Assembly: GCA_002339135.1 (NCBI GenBank)
Contig: DDJR01000029.1
Span: 1-54,568, forward strand
Direction of reading: 5' to 3'
DNA length: 54,568 bases
From: Flavobacteriales bacterium UBA2619
GTDB lineage: Bacteria > Bacteroidota > Bacteroidia > Flavobacteriales_D > Sanyastnellaceae
Position 1 is the first letter of the stretch, and the number at the start of each line of letters is the position of its first letter. Of the stretch, positions 8,754-16,927 are shown one piece after another. Position numbers and translations under genes: made by a program. The notes under the pieces are model-generated. The model had not been told where the DNA came from, did not search any database, and worked only from the letters and a program-made list of their open reading frames with translations.

Positions 8754-11117
8754 TCAATCTCCATATGGGGTCCAAATGTTCTTTACCTGAGTTGCCTGTC
8801 TTAGAAACTCGACCCCTTCACACTCGGAGGTTTTCATCCAGTTTCTGTCGTTGTTTTCATGGCACCAAGTGCGTTTTAAATTTTCAGCGCTCAGGGTTTC
8901 AACTTCTTTAACAATGTCTTTATTTGCCCAAGCCCAAACAGATTCAACTTCAGCGTGCCCAGCTAGGTGAGGAGCCAAATCTTTCTTCTCTCCAGCGATG
9001 ATGTTAATGACTCCGCCTGGTATGTCAGAGGTTTCCATGACGGATACCAACTCAAGAACGATATTAGAGTGTCTTTCTCCAGCGACAAAAACCACACAGT
9101 TACCCATTGCAACAGCGGGTGCAATTAAGGAAATAGCATTTAACAATGGCTGTTCGTCTGGAGCGATGATTCCGATCACGCCTATTGCCTCTGGCAGAGC
9201 AAGTGTAACACCTCTGTAGGGAGCGTTGTGCGCAGCACCATCATATTTGTCTGCCCAAGCTGCATAGCTAAAGAGTCTAGATATAGTTTCATTAAACTCA
9301 GTTTGAGCTTCCTTTTTGGTACTTCCGCAACTTGTTTGCAGTCGAGCGACAAATTCGTCTTTTCTATTTGATAGGTTTTCAGCAAAAAAGTACAGTATTT
9401 GTGCTTTTAGGTGCCCCGATTTCCCACTCCAATTTTGAGCTTTTGTTGCAGCACTTACAGCGTTTCTTATGTCTTTCCGATTTCCCAACCCAACTACAGC
9501 GGCAGTACTTCCATCAGCATTTAGAACCCTAGAACTGTTGCCCCCATCTGGTCTTGTTTGTTTGCCTCCGATGTAAAACTTGAGTGTTTTGTCGATTTCA
9601 TGTTTCGTAGCCAAGCCGTTTGTGCGAACAGGTAAAATAGAACTTTGGTATTCAGACTTGAGTGGTTTAAGGTACTCATACAGCCCTTCTTTTCCGCCCT
9701 CTCTTCCGTAGCCAGACTCTTTCACTCCACCGAATCCGCATGCAGCATCAAATTTATTGTGGCAATTAATCCAAACCACTCCTGCAATCAGTTCTGGTGC
9801 AACATGCATCGCACGATTTATATTCTCACTCCAGACACTTGCAGCGAGTCCATATCTTGTGTTGTTTGCCAGTTTCAGGGCTTCCTCCTGAGTTCTAAAA
9901 CTGCTCACAACAAGGACAGGTCCGAAAACCTCTTCCTGTACCAAGGGGTGAGAAGAATCAACATCTGTGATGAGAGTTGGTGGATAGTAATTGCATCTTG
10001 CATCAGGCTCCTCATGTGAAAACAATTCACCTCCACTTTTCAAACCCACTTCTACTTTTTTCGAAATTTGAGCAAATTGCTGAGAACTAACTAACGAGCC
10101 TATATCTATTGATTTGTCTAAGGGATTGCCAAACTTTAAATTCGCCATTCTCGCCTTGAGCTTTTTCACAAGCCTATCTTCTACCCCTGCTTGAACCAAG
10201 AGTCTTGATCCAGCGCAGCAAACTTCACCTTGATTGTACCAGATCGCATCCACCACACCTTCTACAACAGAGTCCAAATCAGCATCTTCGAAAACGACAA
10301 ACGCGGATTTTCCACCCAGTTCAAGAGTCAGCTTTTTCCCTTGGCCGGCAGTTGATTTACGTATGGCTCGACCTACAGCAGTTGATCCTGTAAAAGCAAC
10401 TTTGTTTACATGTGGATGTGCCGCTAGTTCTGCTCCTGTATCTCCTGCGCCATTAATGATGTTGATGACTCCAGCAGGCACTCCAGCTTCTTGACACAGT
10501 TCCGCAAAAAACATCGCAGTAAGTGGTGTATTCTCAGCAGGTTTTAAGACAACAGTGTTTCCCATAGCCAACGCAGGTGAAATTTTCCATGCTAGCATTA
10601 AAAAAGGGAAGTTCCACGGTATTATTTGTGCAACGACACCTAAGGGCTCGGACCCTTTTAATTCAGTCGCCTGAAGTTGTGCCCATCCTGCGTGGTAGTA
10701 AAAATGCCTTACTGCAAGGGGTATATCAGCGTCACGTGATTCACGAATAGGCTTCCCATTGTCTAAGGTTTCCAGAACGGAAATAATCCTTGCGTTTTTT
10801 TGAATAAGTCTGGCCAATGCATAAAGAACTTTTGCTCTTGCGTGCCCACCCGATTTATACCATTTTTCTTGTGCTTCCCTAGCAGACTTAATGGCAGCAT
10901 TGATCAGTTTCTTGTCCGCAATCTCGATGCTCGCCAATGCGATGTTGTCTGCAGGGTTTGTTACAGCAATTGTATTTGAGCTTTTTTGCAAAAGAAATTC
11001 CCCTCCAATAAATTGGCCAAAGCGATGGTCGTTTTTTGCAAGCCATTGCATGGCTTCTTTGTCGCTCTCAAGAGCTTTGCTGTACTCTAGTTTTTCGAAT
11101 GATTTATCTAATTTCAT
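8754..11117 (-). CDS. Double-length aldehyde dehydrogenase with a degenerate second half
   Basis: The 787-residue protein has a complete NAD(P)-dependent ALDH domain at about 20-490: IIPWNF at 165-170, LKPAENTP at 191-198, the FTGSTAVGR turn at 242-250, general base Glu266 in LELGGKS and catalytic Cys300 in GEVCCAGSR. A second ALDH-like segment (about 505-787) resembles the N-terminal cofactor half (FYIGGKQTR, VIGIIAPDEQP, AVAMGNCVVF, GGVINIIAGE) but ends before a Cys or Glu active site and is probably structural or regulatory. Because it sits between deoC and deoA, the likely substrate is the acetaldehyde made by DeoC; that is inference from context. Comparable double ALDHs near deoC are known from other bacteria. 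Confidence 0.88.
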   Translation of the reverse strand: MKLDKSFEKLEYSKALESDKEAMQWLAKNDHRFGQFIGGEFLLQKSSNTIAVTNPADNIALASIEIADKKLINAAIKSAREAQEKWYKSGGHARAKVLYALARLIQKNARIISVLETLDNGKPIRESRDADIPLAVRHFYYHAGWAQLQATELKGSEPLGVVAQIIPWNFPFLMLAWKISPALAMGNTVVLKPAENTPLTAMFFAELCQEAGVPAGVINIINGAGDTGAELAAHPHVNKVAFTGSTAVGRAIRKSTAGQGKKLTLELGGKSAFVVFEDADLDSVVEGVVDAIWYNQGEVCCAGSRLLVQAGVEDRLVKKLKARMANLKFGNPLDKSIDIGSLVSSQQFAQISKKVEVGLKSGGELFSHEEPDARCNYYPPTLITDVDSSHPLVQEEVFGPVLVVSSFRTQEEALKLANNTRYGLAASVWSENINRAMHVAPELIAGVVWINCHNKFDAACGFGGVKESGYGREGGKEGLYEYLKPLKSEYQSSILPVRTNGLATKHEIDKTLKFYIGGKQTRPDGGNSSRVLNADGSTAAVVGLGNRKDIRNAVSAATKAQNWSGKSGHLKAQILYFFAENLSNRKDEFVARLQTSCGSTKKEAQTEFNETISRLFSYAAWADKYDGAAHNAPYRGVTLALPEAIGVIGIIAPDEQPLLNAISLIAPAVAMGNCVVFVAGERHSNIVLELVSVMETSDIPGGVINIIAGEKKDLAPHLAGHAEVESVWAWANKDIVKEVETLSAENLKRTWCHENNDRNWMKTSECEGVEFLRQATQVKNIWTPYGD

Positions 11118-11135
11118 CTGATCTATTTCTAAAGG

Positions 11136-12098
11136 TTATGATATTGGATGTCTGTAGGCGGCAGAGTAATGTCCACTGGTGAAGTGGTCAAGTTGGCGTT
11201 CGATGTCTCCCAAAAGACTTGAAGCTCCAAATCTAAATAAATCGGGCTCTAGCCATCGACGACCCAATTCTTCTTGCATTAACGTCATGAACTGTAAAGC
11301 AGTCTTCGTGTCACTAATTCCGCCTGCTGGTTTGAACCCAACTTTATAACCAGTTTTCTCGTGGTAGTCACGAATCATTCTCACCATAACTAAACTGACG
11401 GGAAGTGTAGCATTGGTTGGTTCCTTTCCAGTAGATGTTTTGATGAAATCTGCACCTGCCATCATGCATACCTGAGAGGCTTTTGCGATGTTGGTTAGGT
11501 TGCCCAATTCACCAGTTGCCAGTATTGTTTTAAGGTGCGCATTGCCACAAGCTTTTCGGAACAACTTGACTTCTTCATAAAGCGCTTTCCAATTGCCCTC
11601 GAGTACGTGCCGACGTGAAATGACAATATCAATTTCATCTGCGCCTGCTGCTACGGAGTATTTTATTTCCTCTATTCGAAGAGGGAGAGGGGAGAGGCCC
11701 GCAGGAAAGCCTGTAGAAACTGCCGCAAGATGAACCCCTGAAGATTTTAATTGCTTGGAAGCTTCACCTAGCATCTCATGATATACACAGACGGCCGCAG
11801 TTTTTATGTTTAAAGAGTCAATGGAAAGTTTGGATTTTAAAATGCTGTTAATCGGATTTAACGCTTTTCGGCAAAGTCTTTTTACTCGCGCATTGGTGTC
11901 ATCACCAGAGAGAGTTGTCAGATCAATTAACGTTAGCACCTTTAAAAGCCAGGCTGCCTGATTTTCTTTTTTTATACTTCTTCTTTTACCGTATTCAGAA
12001 CATCGCTGTTCAACCGCACTGCGGTTAATCTTAATATCGCAAAACAATTCCTGTTGGAACTCCACGCCAGGATTTCTTTCCAATTGATCAGTCTTCAT
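11136..12098 (-). CDS. deoC: Deoxyribose-phosphate aldolase, long eukaryote-like form
   Basis: Splits 2-deoxyribose-5-phosphate into glyceraldehyde-3-phosphate and acetaldehyde. At 320 residues it is longer than the E. coli enzyme (about 260) and carries an N-terminal block (KKENQAAWLLKVLTLIDLTT, then LSGDD) closely resembling animal DERA proteins as I remember them. The core has VSTGFPAGLSPLPLR, the conserved AGADEIDIVI, the reactive Schiff-base Lys in GADFIKTSTGKEP and a second conserved Lys in VGFKPAGGIS. The start ATG overlaps the end of the upstream phosphorylase by 11 bases, which points to translational coupling. It is followed 18 bases later by the aldehyde dehydrogenase. Confidence 0.95.
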   Translation of the reverse strand: MKTDQLERNPGVEFQQELFCDIKINRSAVEQRCSEYGKRRSIKKENQAAWLLKVLTLIDLTTLSGDDTNARVKRLCRKALNPINSILKSKLSIDSLNIKTAAVCVYHEMLGEASKQLKSSGVHLAAVSTGFPAGLSPLPLRIEEIKYSVAAGADEIDIVISRRHVLEGNWKALYEEVKLFRKACGNAHLKTILATGELGNLTNIAKASQVCMMAGADFIKTSTGKEPTNATLPVSLVMVRMIRDYHEKTGYKVGFKPAGGISDTKTALQFMTLMQEELGRRWLEPDLFRFGASSLLGDIERQLDHFTSGHYSAAYRHPIS

Positions 12099-12915
12099 GG
12101 GAAAATGATTTTAAGTAAGAATTCAGAATCAATGTTACTGAGCGCTCAGCTTGCTTTGCAATGAGCAGGGTCTGTTCGTGAGAAAGTGTCACATCACCAA
12201 TGCCTGCTGCATAATTTGTTAAGATTGACAATGCACACAATGGCACTCTGGCGTATCTAGCTACGATTACTTCTGGTACGGTAGACATTCCAACAGCATC
12301 TGCCCCCAGTATTCCAAGAGCTTTGATTTCAGCTGGTGTCTCAAACTGAGGGCCACACCACCATGCATAAACTCCTTCTGAGATGTTGATGTTGTTTTCT
12401 ACAGCTGCTGAGCGCATTTTATTTGAAAGCTCAGAGTTGTATGCATTGCACATATCAACAAATCTGTCGTTTCCAGTTTCTCCAAAAAGGGGTGAAACTC
12501 CGGTCATATTGATGTGATCTGTGATCAGCATTAAATCGCCTGGGTTTACATTTTTATTGATGGCTCCAGCTGCATTTGTTAAGACAAGGGACTCACATCC
12601 GATTTCTTTTAATGTGCGTATCGCGACGGACATTGCATCCGCTTTTCCATGCTCGTAATAATGAGATCTTCCCTGAAGTATGGCCACTTTTGTGCCTTCA
12701 ACGTATCCTAAAATTAGTTGGCCTGCATGCCCACCAACTCCAGCTTTGGGGAATCCTGGCAAATCTTCAAATGAAATTTTTGAGGTAACTTCAACCTGCT
12801 GTGCGAAGGATCCTAATCCGGATCCTAATATTAACCCTACTTCTGGAATAAAGCCAGAAGATTTAAGTTTAATGATGTTCGCACAGAATGAAACATGATT
12901 AATCATACAATGCAC
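12088..12915 (-). CDS. punA: Purine-nucleoside phosphorylase (trimeric class)
   Basis: Phosphorolysis of purine (deoxy)nucleosides to base plus (deoxy)ribose-1-phosphate. The 275-residue protein shows the trimeric PNP layout: phosphate loop GLILGSGLGSF near residue 30, GRSHYYEHG with the phosphate-binding Arg/His, TNAAGAIN, the FETPAEIKALGILGADAVGMS block with the purine-site Glu and Met-Ser, and an Asn in LTNYAAGI, which in this class favours 6-oxopurines (guanine, hypoxanthine). Two in-frame ATGs lie close together (12915 and 12906); either would serve. It is the first catabolic gene after the DUF255 lipoprotein gene (15-base gap), and its 3' end overlaps deoC by 11 bases. Confidence 0.94.
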   Translation of the reverse strand: MHCMINHVSFCANIIKLKSSGFIPEVGLILGSGLGSFAQQVEVTSKISFEDLPGFPKAGVGGHAGQLILGYVEGTKVAILQGRSHYYEHGKADAMSVAIRTLKEIGCESLVLTNAAGAINKNVNPGDLMLITDHINMTGVSPLFGETGNDRFVDMCNAYNSELSNKMRSAAVENNINISEGVYAWWCGPQFETPAEIKALGILGADAVGMSTVPEVIVARYARVPLCALSILTNYAAGIGDVTLSHEQTLLIAKQAERSVTLILNSYLKSFSHED

Positions 12916-12930
12916 AAGTTAGCACAGAAA

Positions 12931-15156
12931 TCAATCTCTATGTCCGACCTTGAGTAAGTTATTAACTTCAAGAAGTGATTCCACAGGAAGGTTACAGGAA
13001 CCTTCTTCACACACAAAAAACAGTGTCAATGATTGTTGATCAATCGAAACGGGGTATTTTCCTTTCAAAAACTCTGGTTGGCCGGGTAAATTCAATCCTC
13101 CCGCTAAGATTATTTGAGGCTGATATTTCAAATCCAATTCCCGTCTCGTTAGTTTCATCAACTCTGAATCATCTTCCGAGATGGCAACTTCGAAAAAGGG
13201 CAGTGTTCGCTTTAGTAAAACCTGTCCCCAATTTGAAGATCTTCTTATGTTGTCGCTGTTTTCCCATGCTGAGATTAACATTCTGTCTGAACACTCGATC
13301 CAATTAAATTGAGAGTCATATCGGCCCAGACGAAAAAGATTGTCCGCCATTGTTGAATTTGAAGACGGAATTACACTGTCGTCATTTTCTTGCTTTTTTG
13401 CAAACAGTTCTTTTTCCTCATTTGAGGTGTACCAAAATACACCCGTGTTCGTATCGTAAAATTTATCGAAACTGATTTGTGATAATGCTCTGGCTTCAAT
13501 CAGCCAATCAGGATTAAAAGTTGATTCGTACAGATCAATGCATGCAGATATTGTGAAGGCATAATCTTCAAGAAACCCATTGATATGTGCCCCGTCTTTT
13601 TCATGGTATACATGAAACAATGAGCCGTCTGTCTTCCTCGCGGATGTTAAAATAAAGTTCATTGCTTTTTCAGCTCGATGCAGATGCTCTTCATTCCCGA
13701 ATGTTCGGTAAGCATCACACAATCCGCTAACAGTCAGCGAAGTCCAGGAGGTTAAAATTTTATCGTCTAATCCGGGCTTTACCCTGGGTATGTGCTTCGT
13801 TTTGCCCGCTGCGTTTTTCCCATCTCTGTAGTTTGATAAAACACGATTAATCGTCTTAAGCTTGGTTCGGAACTCCAGCGTGTTAAGCCCCAAAGCTTCG
13901 GACAAATCCTCATCACTTTCCCAGCGCATTAACACACTGTGCCCATCTTCCCATTGCGATCTGCCGTTGATGTCATAAGCAATCAATGCAATTTGTAAAT
14001 CTTCAGGCGCAAGCGCAAGCGCCAATTCACTTTCATTCCAAACGTAATACTTGCCTTCGACGCCATCGCTGTCAGCATCTAAGGCACTTCGAAATCCCCC
14101 CGAAGGATCATCAAGTTCTTGTTTAATAAAGTCAATAATTCCTAGTGCGACCTCTTTATATCTGGGTTCTGAAAAGACTTTAAATGCATTAGAGTATGTC
14201 GTTAACAACTGCGCGTTGTCATAGAGCATTTTTTCAAAATGGGGAATTTTCCAATCTGAATCAGTGCTATATCGGGAGAAACCACCCCCCGCCTGATCAT
14301 ATATTCCACCTCGTGCCATGTTGTCTAATGTAAGCCGCACTTGAGCCAGCGCGTCCTTGTCATTTCTGACGATGCCGTAATGGAGCAGGAAATCTAAATT
14401 GGTTGGAATGGGAAACTTGGGCGCTCCTTTTGAAAGGCCTTTGTCTCTGTCCCAAGATCTTCTCCAGTCGTCAACTTTTGTGTCTATATCTGCGCCGAAT
14501 TTATTCCTTTCCTGTCGAGACCAAACTAATCCTCCAGCATCTTTGGCTAAACCTTCTGTTGGTGCAACCAAAAGATCAGAAGATGCTACTCCTTTTGAGA
14601 GTTGAGTTGCATACTGCTCTAATTTCTGAAGGTTGCTAACCTTGATATTGACAACGTCTTTCAGACTTTCAATAAATGTCGCTTTTGGAAAATACGTCCC
14701 TCCAAAGACAGGTCTCCCATCAGGAAGTGCAATGCAGTTGAGGGGCCAACCTCCTCTGCGAGTCATCAACTGCACAGCGTTCATATACACTGCGTCAACA
14801 TCAGGCCTTTCTTCTCGGTCAACCTTAATGCTCACAAAGTGTTCATTGATGTAATCTGCGGCTTCTTCATCTTCAAAGGTTTCATGCTCCATAACATGAC
14901 ACCAATGGCAAGCGCTGTATCCTACACTTATAAAAACCAGTTTCCCTTCTTTCGCAGCTTTGTCAAAAGCTTCATCTCCCCATGGCATCCAGTCCACTGG
15001 ATTGTGAGCATGTTGTTGAAGGTAGGGGCTTGATGAGTTTATAAGCTCATTTGTATGCTTAAACGTCGTTGAGTCATTCATTGGAGCCATAGAGTTTGAA
15101 CACGAGCTGCATACTGAAAAAGCAGATAAAGCAAAGAGTAAGAATGACAAACGCAT
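12931..15156 (-). CDS. DUF255 thioredoxin-like/six-hairpin protein, predicted lipoprotein
   Basis: A 741-residue member of the YyaL/SPATA20 family. The N-terminal thioredoxin-like DUF255 domain (about 35-200) has the family signature NPVDWMPWG and a CxxC-type site, Cys83 and Cys86 in SACHWCHVMEHETF, followed by KVDREERPDVD and GGWPLN. The rest resembles an (alpha/alpha)6 barrel as in N-acylglucosamine-2-epimerase-like proteins (FEKMLYDNAQL, GGFRSALDADSDGVEGKYY, ILTSWTSL). The start has a hydrophobic signal with Cys residues at 16 and 19 (SVCSSC), which suggests export and lipid attachment, whereas many homologues are cytosolic. The function is not established for the family. It lies between a small exported protein gene and the nucleoside phosphorylase, all closely spaced. 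Confidence 0.88.
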   Translation of the reverse strand: MRLSFLLFALSAFSVCSSCSNSMAPMNDSTTFKHTNELINSSSPYLQQHAHNPVDWMPWGDEAFDKAAKEGKLVFISVGYSACHWCHVMEHETFEDEEAADYINEHFVSIKVDREERPDVDAVYMNAVQLMTRRGGWPLNCIALPDGRPVFGGTYFPKATFIESLKDVVNIKVSNLQKLEQYATQLSKGVASSDLLVAPTEGLAKDAGGLVWSRQERNKFGADIDTKVDDWRRSWDRDKGLSKGAPKFPIPTNLDFLLHYGIVRNDKDALAQVRLTLDNMARGGIYDQAGGGFSRYSTDSDWKIPHFEKMLYDNAQLLTTYSNAFKVFSEPRYKEVALGIIDFIKQELDDPSGGFRSALDADSDGVEGKYYVWNESELALALAPEDLQIALIAYDINGRSQWEDGHSVLMRWESDEDLSEALGLNTLEFRTKLKTINRVLSNYRDGKNAAGKTKHIPRVKPGLDDKILTSWTSLTVSGLCDAYRTFGNEEHLHRAEKAMNFILTSARKTDGSLFHVYHEKDGAHINGFLEDYAFTISACIDLYESTFNPDWLIEARALSQISFDKFYDTNTGVFWYTSNEEKELFAKKQENDDSVIPSSNSTMADNLFRLGRYDSQFNWIECSDRMLISAWENSDNIRRSSNWGQVLLKRTLPFFEVAISEDDSELMKLTRRELDLKYQPQIILAGGLNLPGQPEFLKGKYPVSIDQQSLTLFFVCEEGSCNLPVESLLEVNNLLKVGHRD

Positions 15157-15171
15157 GAAGTATGAAGCGAA

Positions 15172-15552
15172 TTATTTAACCCTTCGTAAAATGTATCGGG
15201 TGCAGTAAATTCCATTTCCCCCTTTGTCAGGAGATTGAACGCCGGTATTTGTAAATGCAAGTTCCCAACCTTCATTGCTTAATTCATTTAATGTAGAGAC
15301 TACATTTTGATCATTTTCGAAGATGTTCTCCATCTTAATTCCCACGACAGAATAAAGGTTCTTAATTTTCTGTTCATCGAGATTGCCATCGCCAGCGTCT
15401 ATAAGCATTCTGCTACGCCCTGCACCCCCAGGAACAATCGATTCAACAGTTGTAAACGCCATGTATTCAAATGATGAAGGAGGGGTGTTGAAAGCAAAAA
15501 TGGAGACAATCATTGCAACCGAAATACATAAAATTGTTGTTGAATTTTTCAT
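15172..15552 (-). CDS. Small exported protein, function unknown
   Basis: A 126-residue protein with an N-terminal signal-like segment (basic MKN, hydrophobic core to about residue 21, then FNTPPSS). The mature part has the feel of the DUF4177-type fold (a central VVSTLNELSNEGWELAFTNT stretch followed by a short aromatic strand YCTRYILRR), which in that family is a small alpha/beta domain of unknown function; this match is by eye only. It is the first gene of the minus-strand run that leads into the DUF255 lipoprotein (15-base gap) and the deo genes, and it is divergent from glyA. Confidence 0.72.
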   Translation of the reverse strand: MKNSTTILCISVAMIVSIFAFNTPPSSFEYMAFTTVESIVPGGAGRSRMLIDAGDGNLDEQKIKNLYSVVGIKMENIFENDQNVVSTLNELSNEGWELAFTNTGVQSPDKGGNGIYCTRYILRRVK

Positions 15553-15571
15553 GTGTGCAATTTAGTTCTTA

Positions 15572-15605
15572 TTGATTTAAAAAGGGAATACCATCACTAC
15601 ATTTG
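15572..15605 (+). promoter_or_regulatory. Predicted Bacteroidota promoter for glyA
   Basis: A perfect TAnnTTTG -7 box, TACATTTG, lies at 15598-15605, with a TTG at 15572-15574 as a possible -33 element (23 bases between them, at the long end of the accepted range). Transcription would start about 7 bases downstream, leaving a leader of only about 12 bases before the glyA ATG at 15625. The same 11 bases, ACTACATTTGC, are found before the Fur-family gene. Confidence 0.5.
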
Positions 15606-15624
15606 CCATACAAATATTGAAGAC

Positions 15625-16905
15625 ATGCCCTTAAGATTAACAGACCCTGCTATTTTTTCTCTGATCAACAGTGAAGCCAAGCGTCAAAAAGATGGAGCAG
15701 AACTCATTGCTTCAGAAAACTATGCCAGTGAGAGCGTCATGCAAGCGCAAGGATCGATTCTTACAAATAAGTATGCTGAAGGATTGCCTAAGAAAAGATA
15801 TTATGGAGGCTGCGAATTTGTCGATGGCGTTGAGCAACTTGCGATTGATCGAGTTTGTGAGCTCTTTGGCGCTGTTTGGGCGAACGTTCAACCACATTCA
15901 GGAGCGTCCGCCAATGCTGCTGTTATGCTTGCATGTCTTTCGCCGGGAGATACGATTCTCGGGTTTGATCTTTCTCATGGCGGTCATTTAACGCACGGTT
16001 CATCTGTTAACTTTAGTGGCAAACTGTACAACCCAGTTTTTTATGGAGTTGATCAGGAAACTGGGAGAGTCAATATGGACAAAGTTGCTGAAGTTGCCGA
16101 ACGCGAACAACCAAAAATGATAATTTGTGGAGCTTCTGCCTATGCAAGGGATTGGGATTATGCTAAGTTCCGAGAAATTGCAGATCGTGTGGGGGCCATC
16201 TTGCTCGCAGATGTTTCACATCCTGCGGGCCTGATCGCCTCTAAAATACTTGTAGACCCTCTGCCTCATTGTCATGTTGTAACAACAACCACCCACAAAA
16301 CTTTGCGTGGGCCTCGAGGTGGCGTGATTATGATGGGCACAGATTTCCCCAACCCTTGGGGGCGAAAGACAATGAAAGGAGTTGTGCGCCCGATGTCATC
16401 TATTCTTGACAGCGGTGTTTTTCCAGGAATGCAAGGTGGGCCTTTAGAACATGTGATTGCTGCAAAAGCTGTTGCGTTTGGTGAGGCTTTGAAACCTTCC
16501 TTTCGTGATTACTGTTTGCAGGTTGTAAAGAATTCACAAGCAATGGCTTCCGCTTTTGTTGCCCGAGGTTATGATTTGATTTCAGGAGGCACCGATAATC
16601 ACCTCATGCTCATTGATCTCAGAAATAAAAACATCACTGGAAAGGCAGCCGAAATAGCGTTGGGAAAAGCTGATATTACTGTCAATAAAAACATGGTTCC
16701 ATTTGACACTCGATCCCCTTTTGTCACATCTGGGATGCGAATAGGAACTCCAGCCGTCACAACTCGTGGCCTTGTAGAATCTGACATGGAGCTCCTTGTA
16801 GCTTGGATGGACGAGGCTATTTTAAACCATGAAGACGATGCTGTTCTTGCGAATATCGGAAAGAAAGTAAATGCTAAGATGTCAACTTTCCCTCTGTTTA
16901 GTTAA
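15625..16905 (+). CDS. glyA: Serine hydroxymethyltransferase
   Basis: Converts serine and tetrahydrofolate to glycine and 5,10-methylene-tetrahydrofolate, supplying one-carbon units. The PLP-dependent protein shows ELIASENYASESV near the N-terminus, KYAEGLPKKRYYGGCEFVD, the VQPHSGASANAAV block, DVSHPAGLIA and the PLP Lys in TTTTHKTLRGPRGG. The C-terminal MRIGTPAVTTRG is also typical. The frame is open from 15553, but the ATG at 15625 gives the standard family N-terminus (MPLRLTDPAIF) and lies just after the predicted promoter; the extra upstream residues would be non-conserved. 426 residues, usual length. It is transcribed alone, convergent with the OstA-like gene. Confidence 0.96.
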   Translation: MPLRLTDPAIFSLINSEAKRQKDGAELIASENYASESVMQAQGSILTNKYAEGLPKKRYYGGCEFVDGVEQLAIDRVCELFGAVWANVQPHSGASANAAVMLACLSPGDTILGFDLSHGGHLTHGSSVNFSGKLYNPVFYGVDQETGRVNMDKVAEVAEREQPKMIICGASAYARDWDYAKFREIADRVGAILLADVSHPAGLIASKILVDPLPHCHVVTTTTHKTLRGPRGGVIMMGTDFPNPWGRKTMKGVVRPMSSILDSGVFPGMQGGPLEHVIAAKAVAFGEALKPSFRDYCLQVVKNSQAMASAFVARGYDLISGGTDNHLMLIDLRNKNITGKAAEIALGKADITVNKNMVPFDTRSPFVTSGMRIGTPAVTTRGLVESDMELLVAWMDEAILNHEDDAVLANIGKKVNAKMSTFPLFS

Positions 16906-16927
16906 GAATGTGGTAAAAGTCGATTGG

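Noticed and set aside
9645..10019. Plus-strand reading frame of 124 codons
   Set aside because: It is antisense to the aldehyde dehydrogenase and has no family resemblance.
15553..15624. N-terminal extension of glyA by 24 residues
   Set aside because: The extra residues do not look like the family, and the predicted promoter lies inside this stretch.
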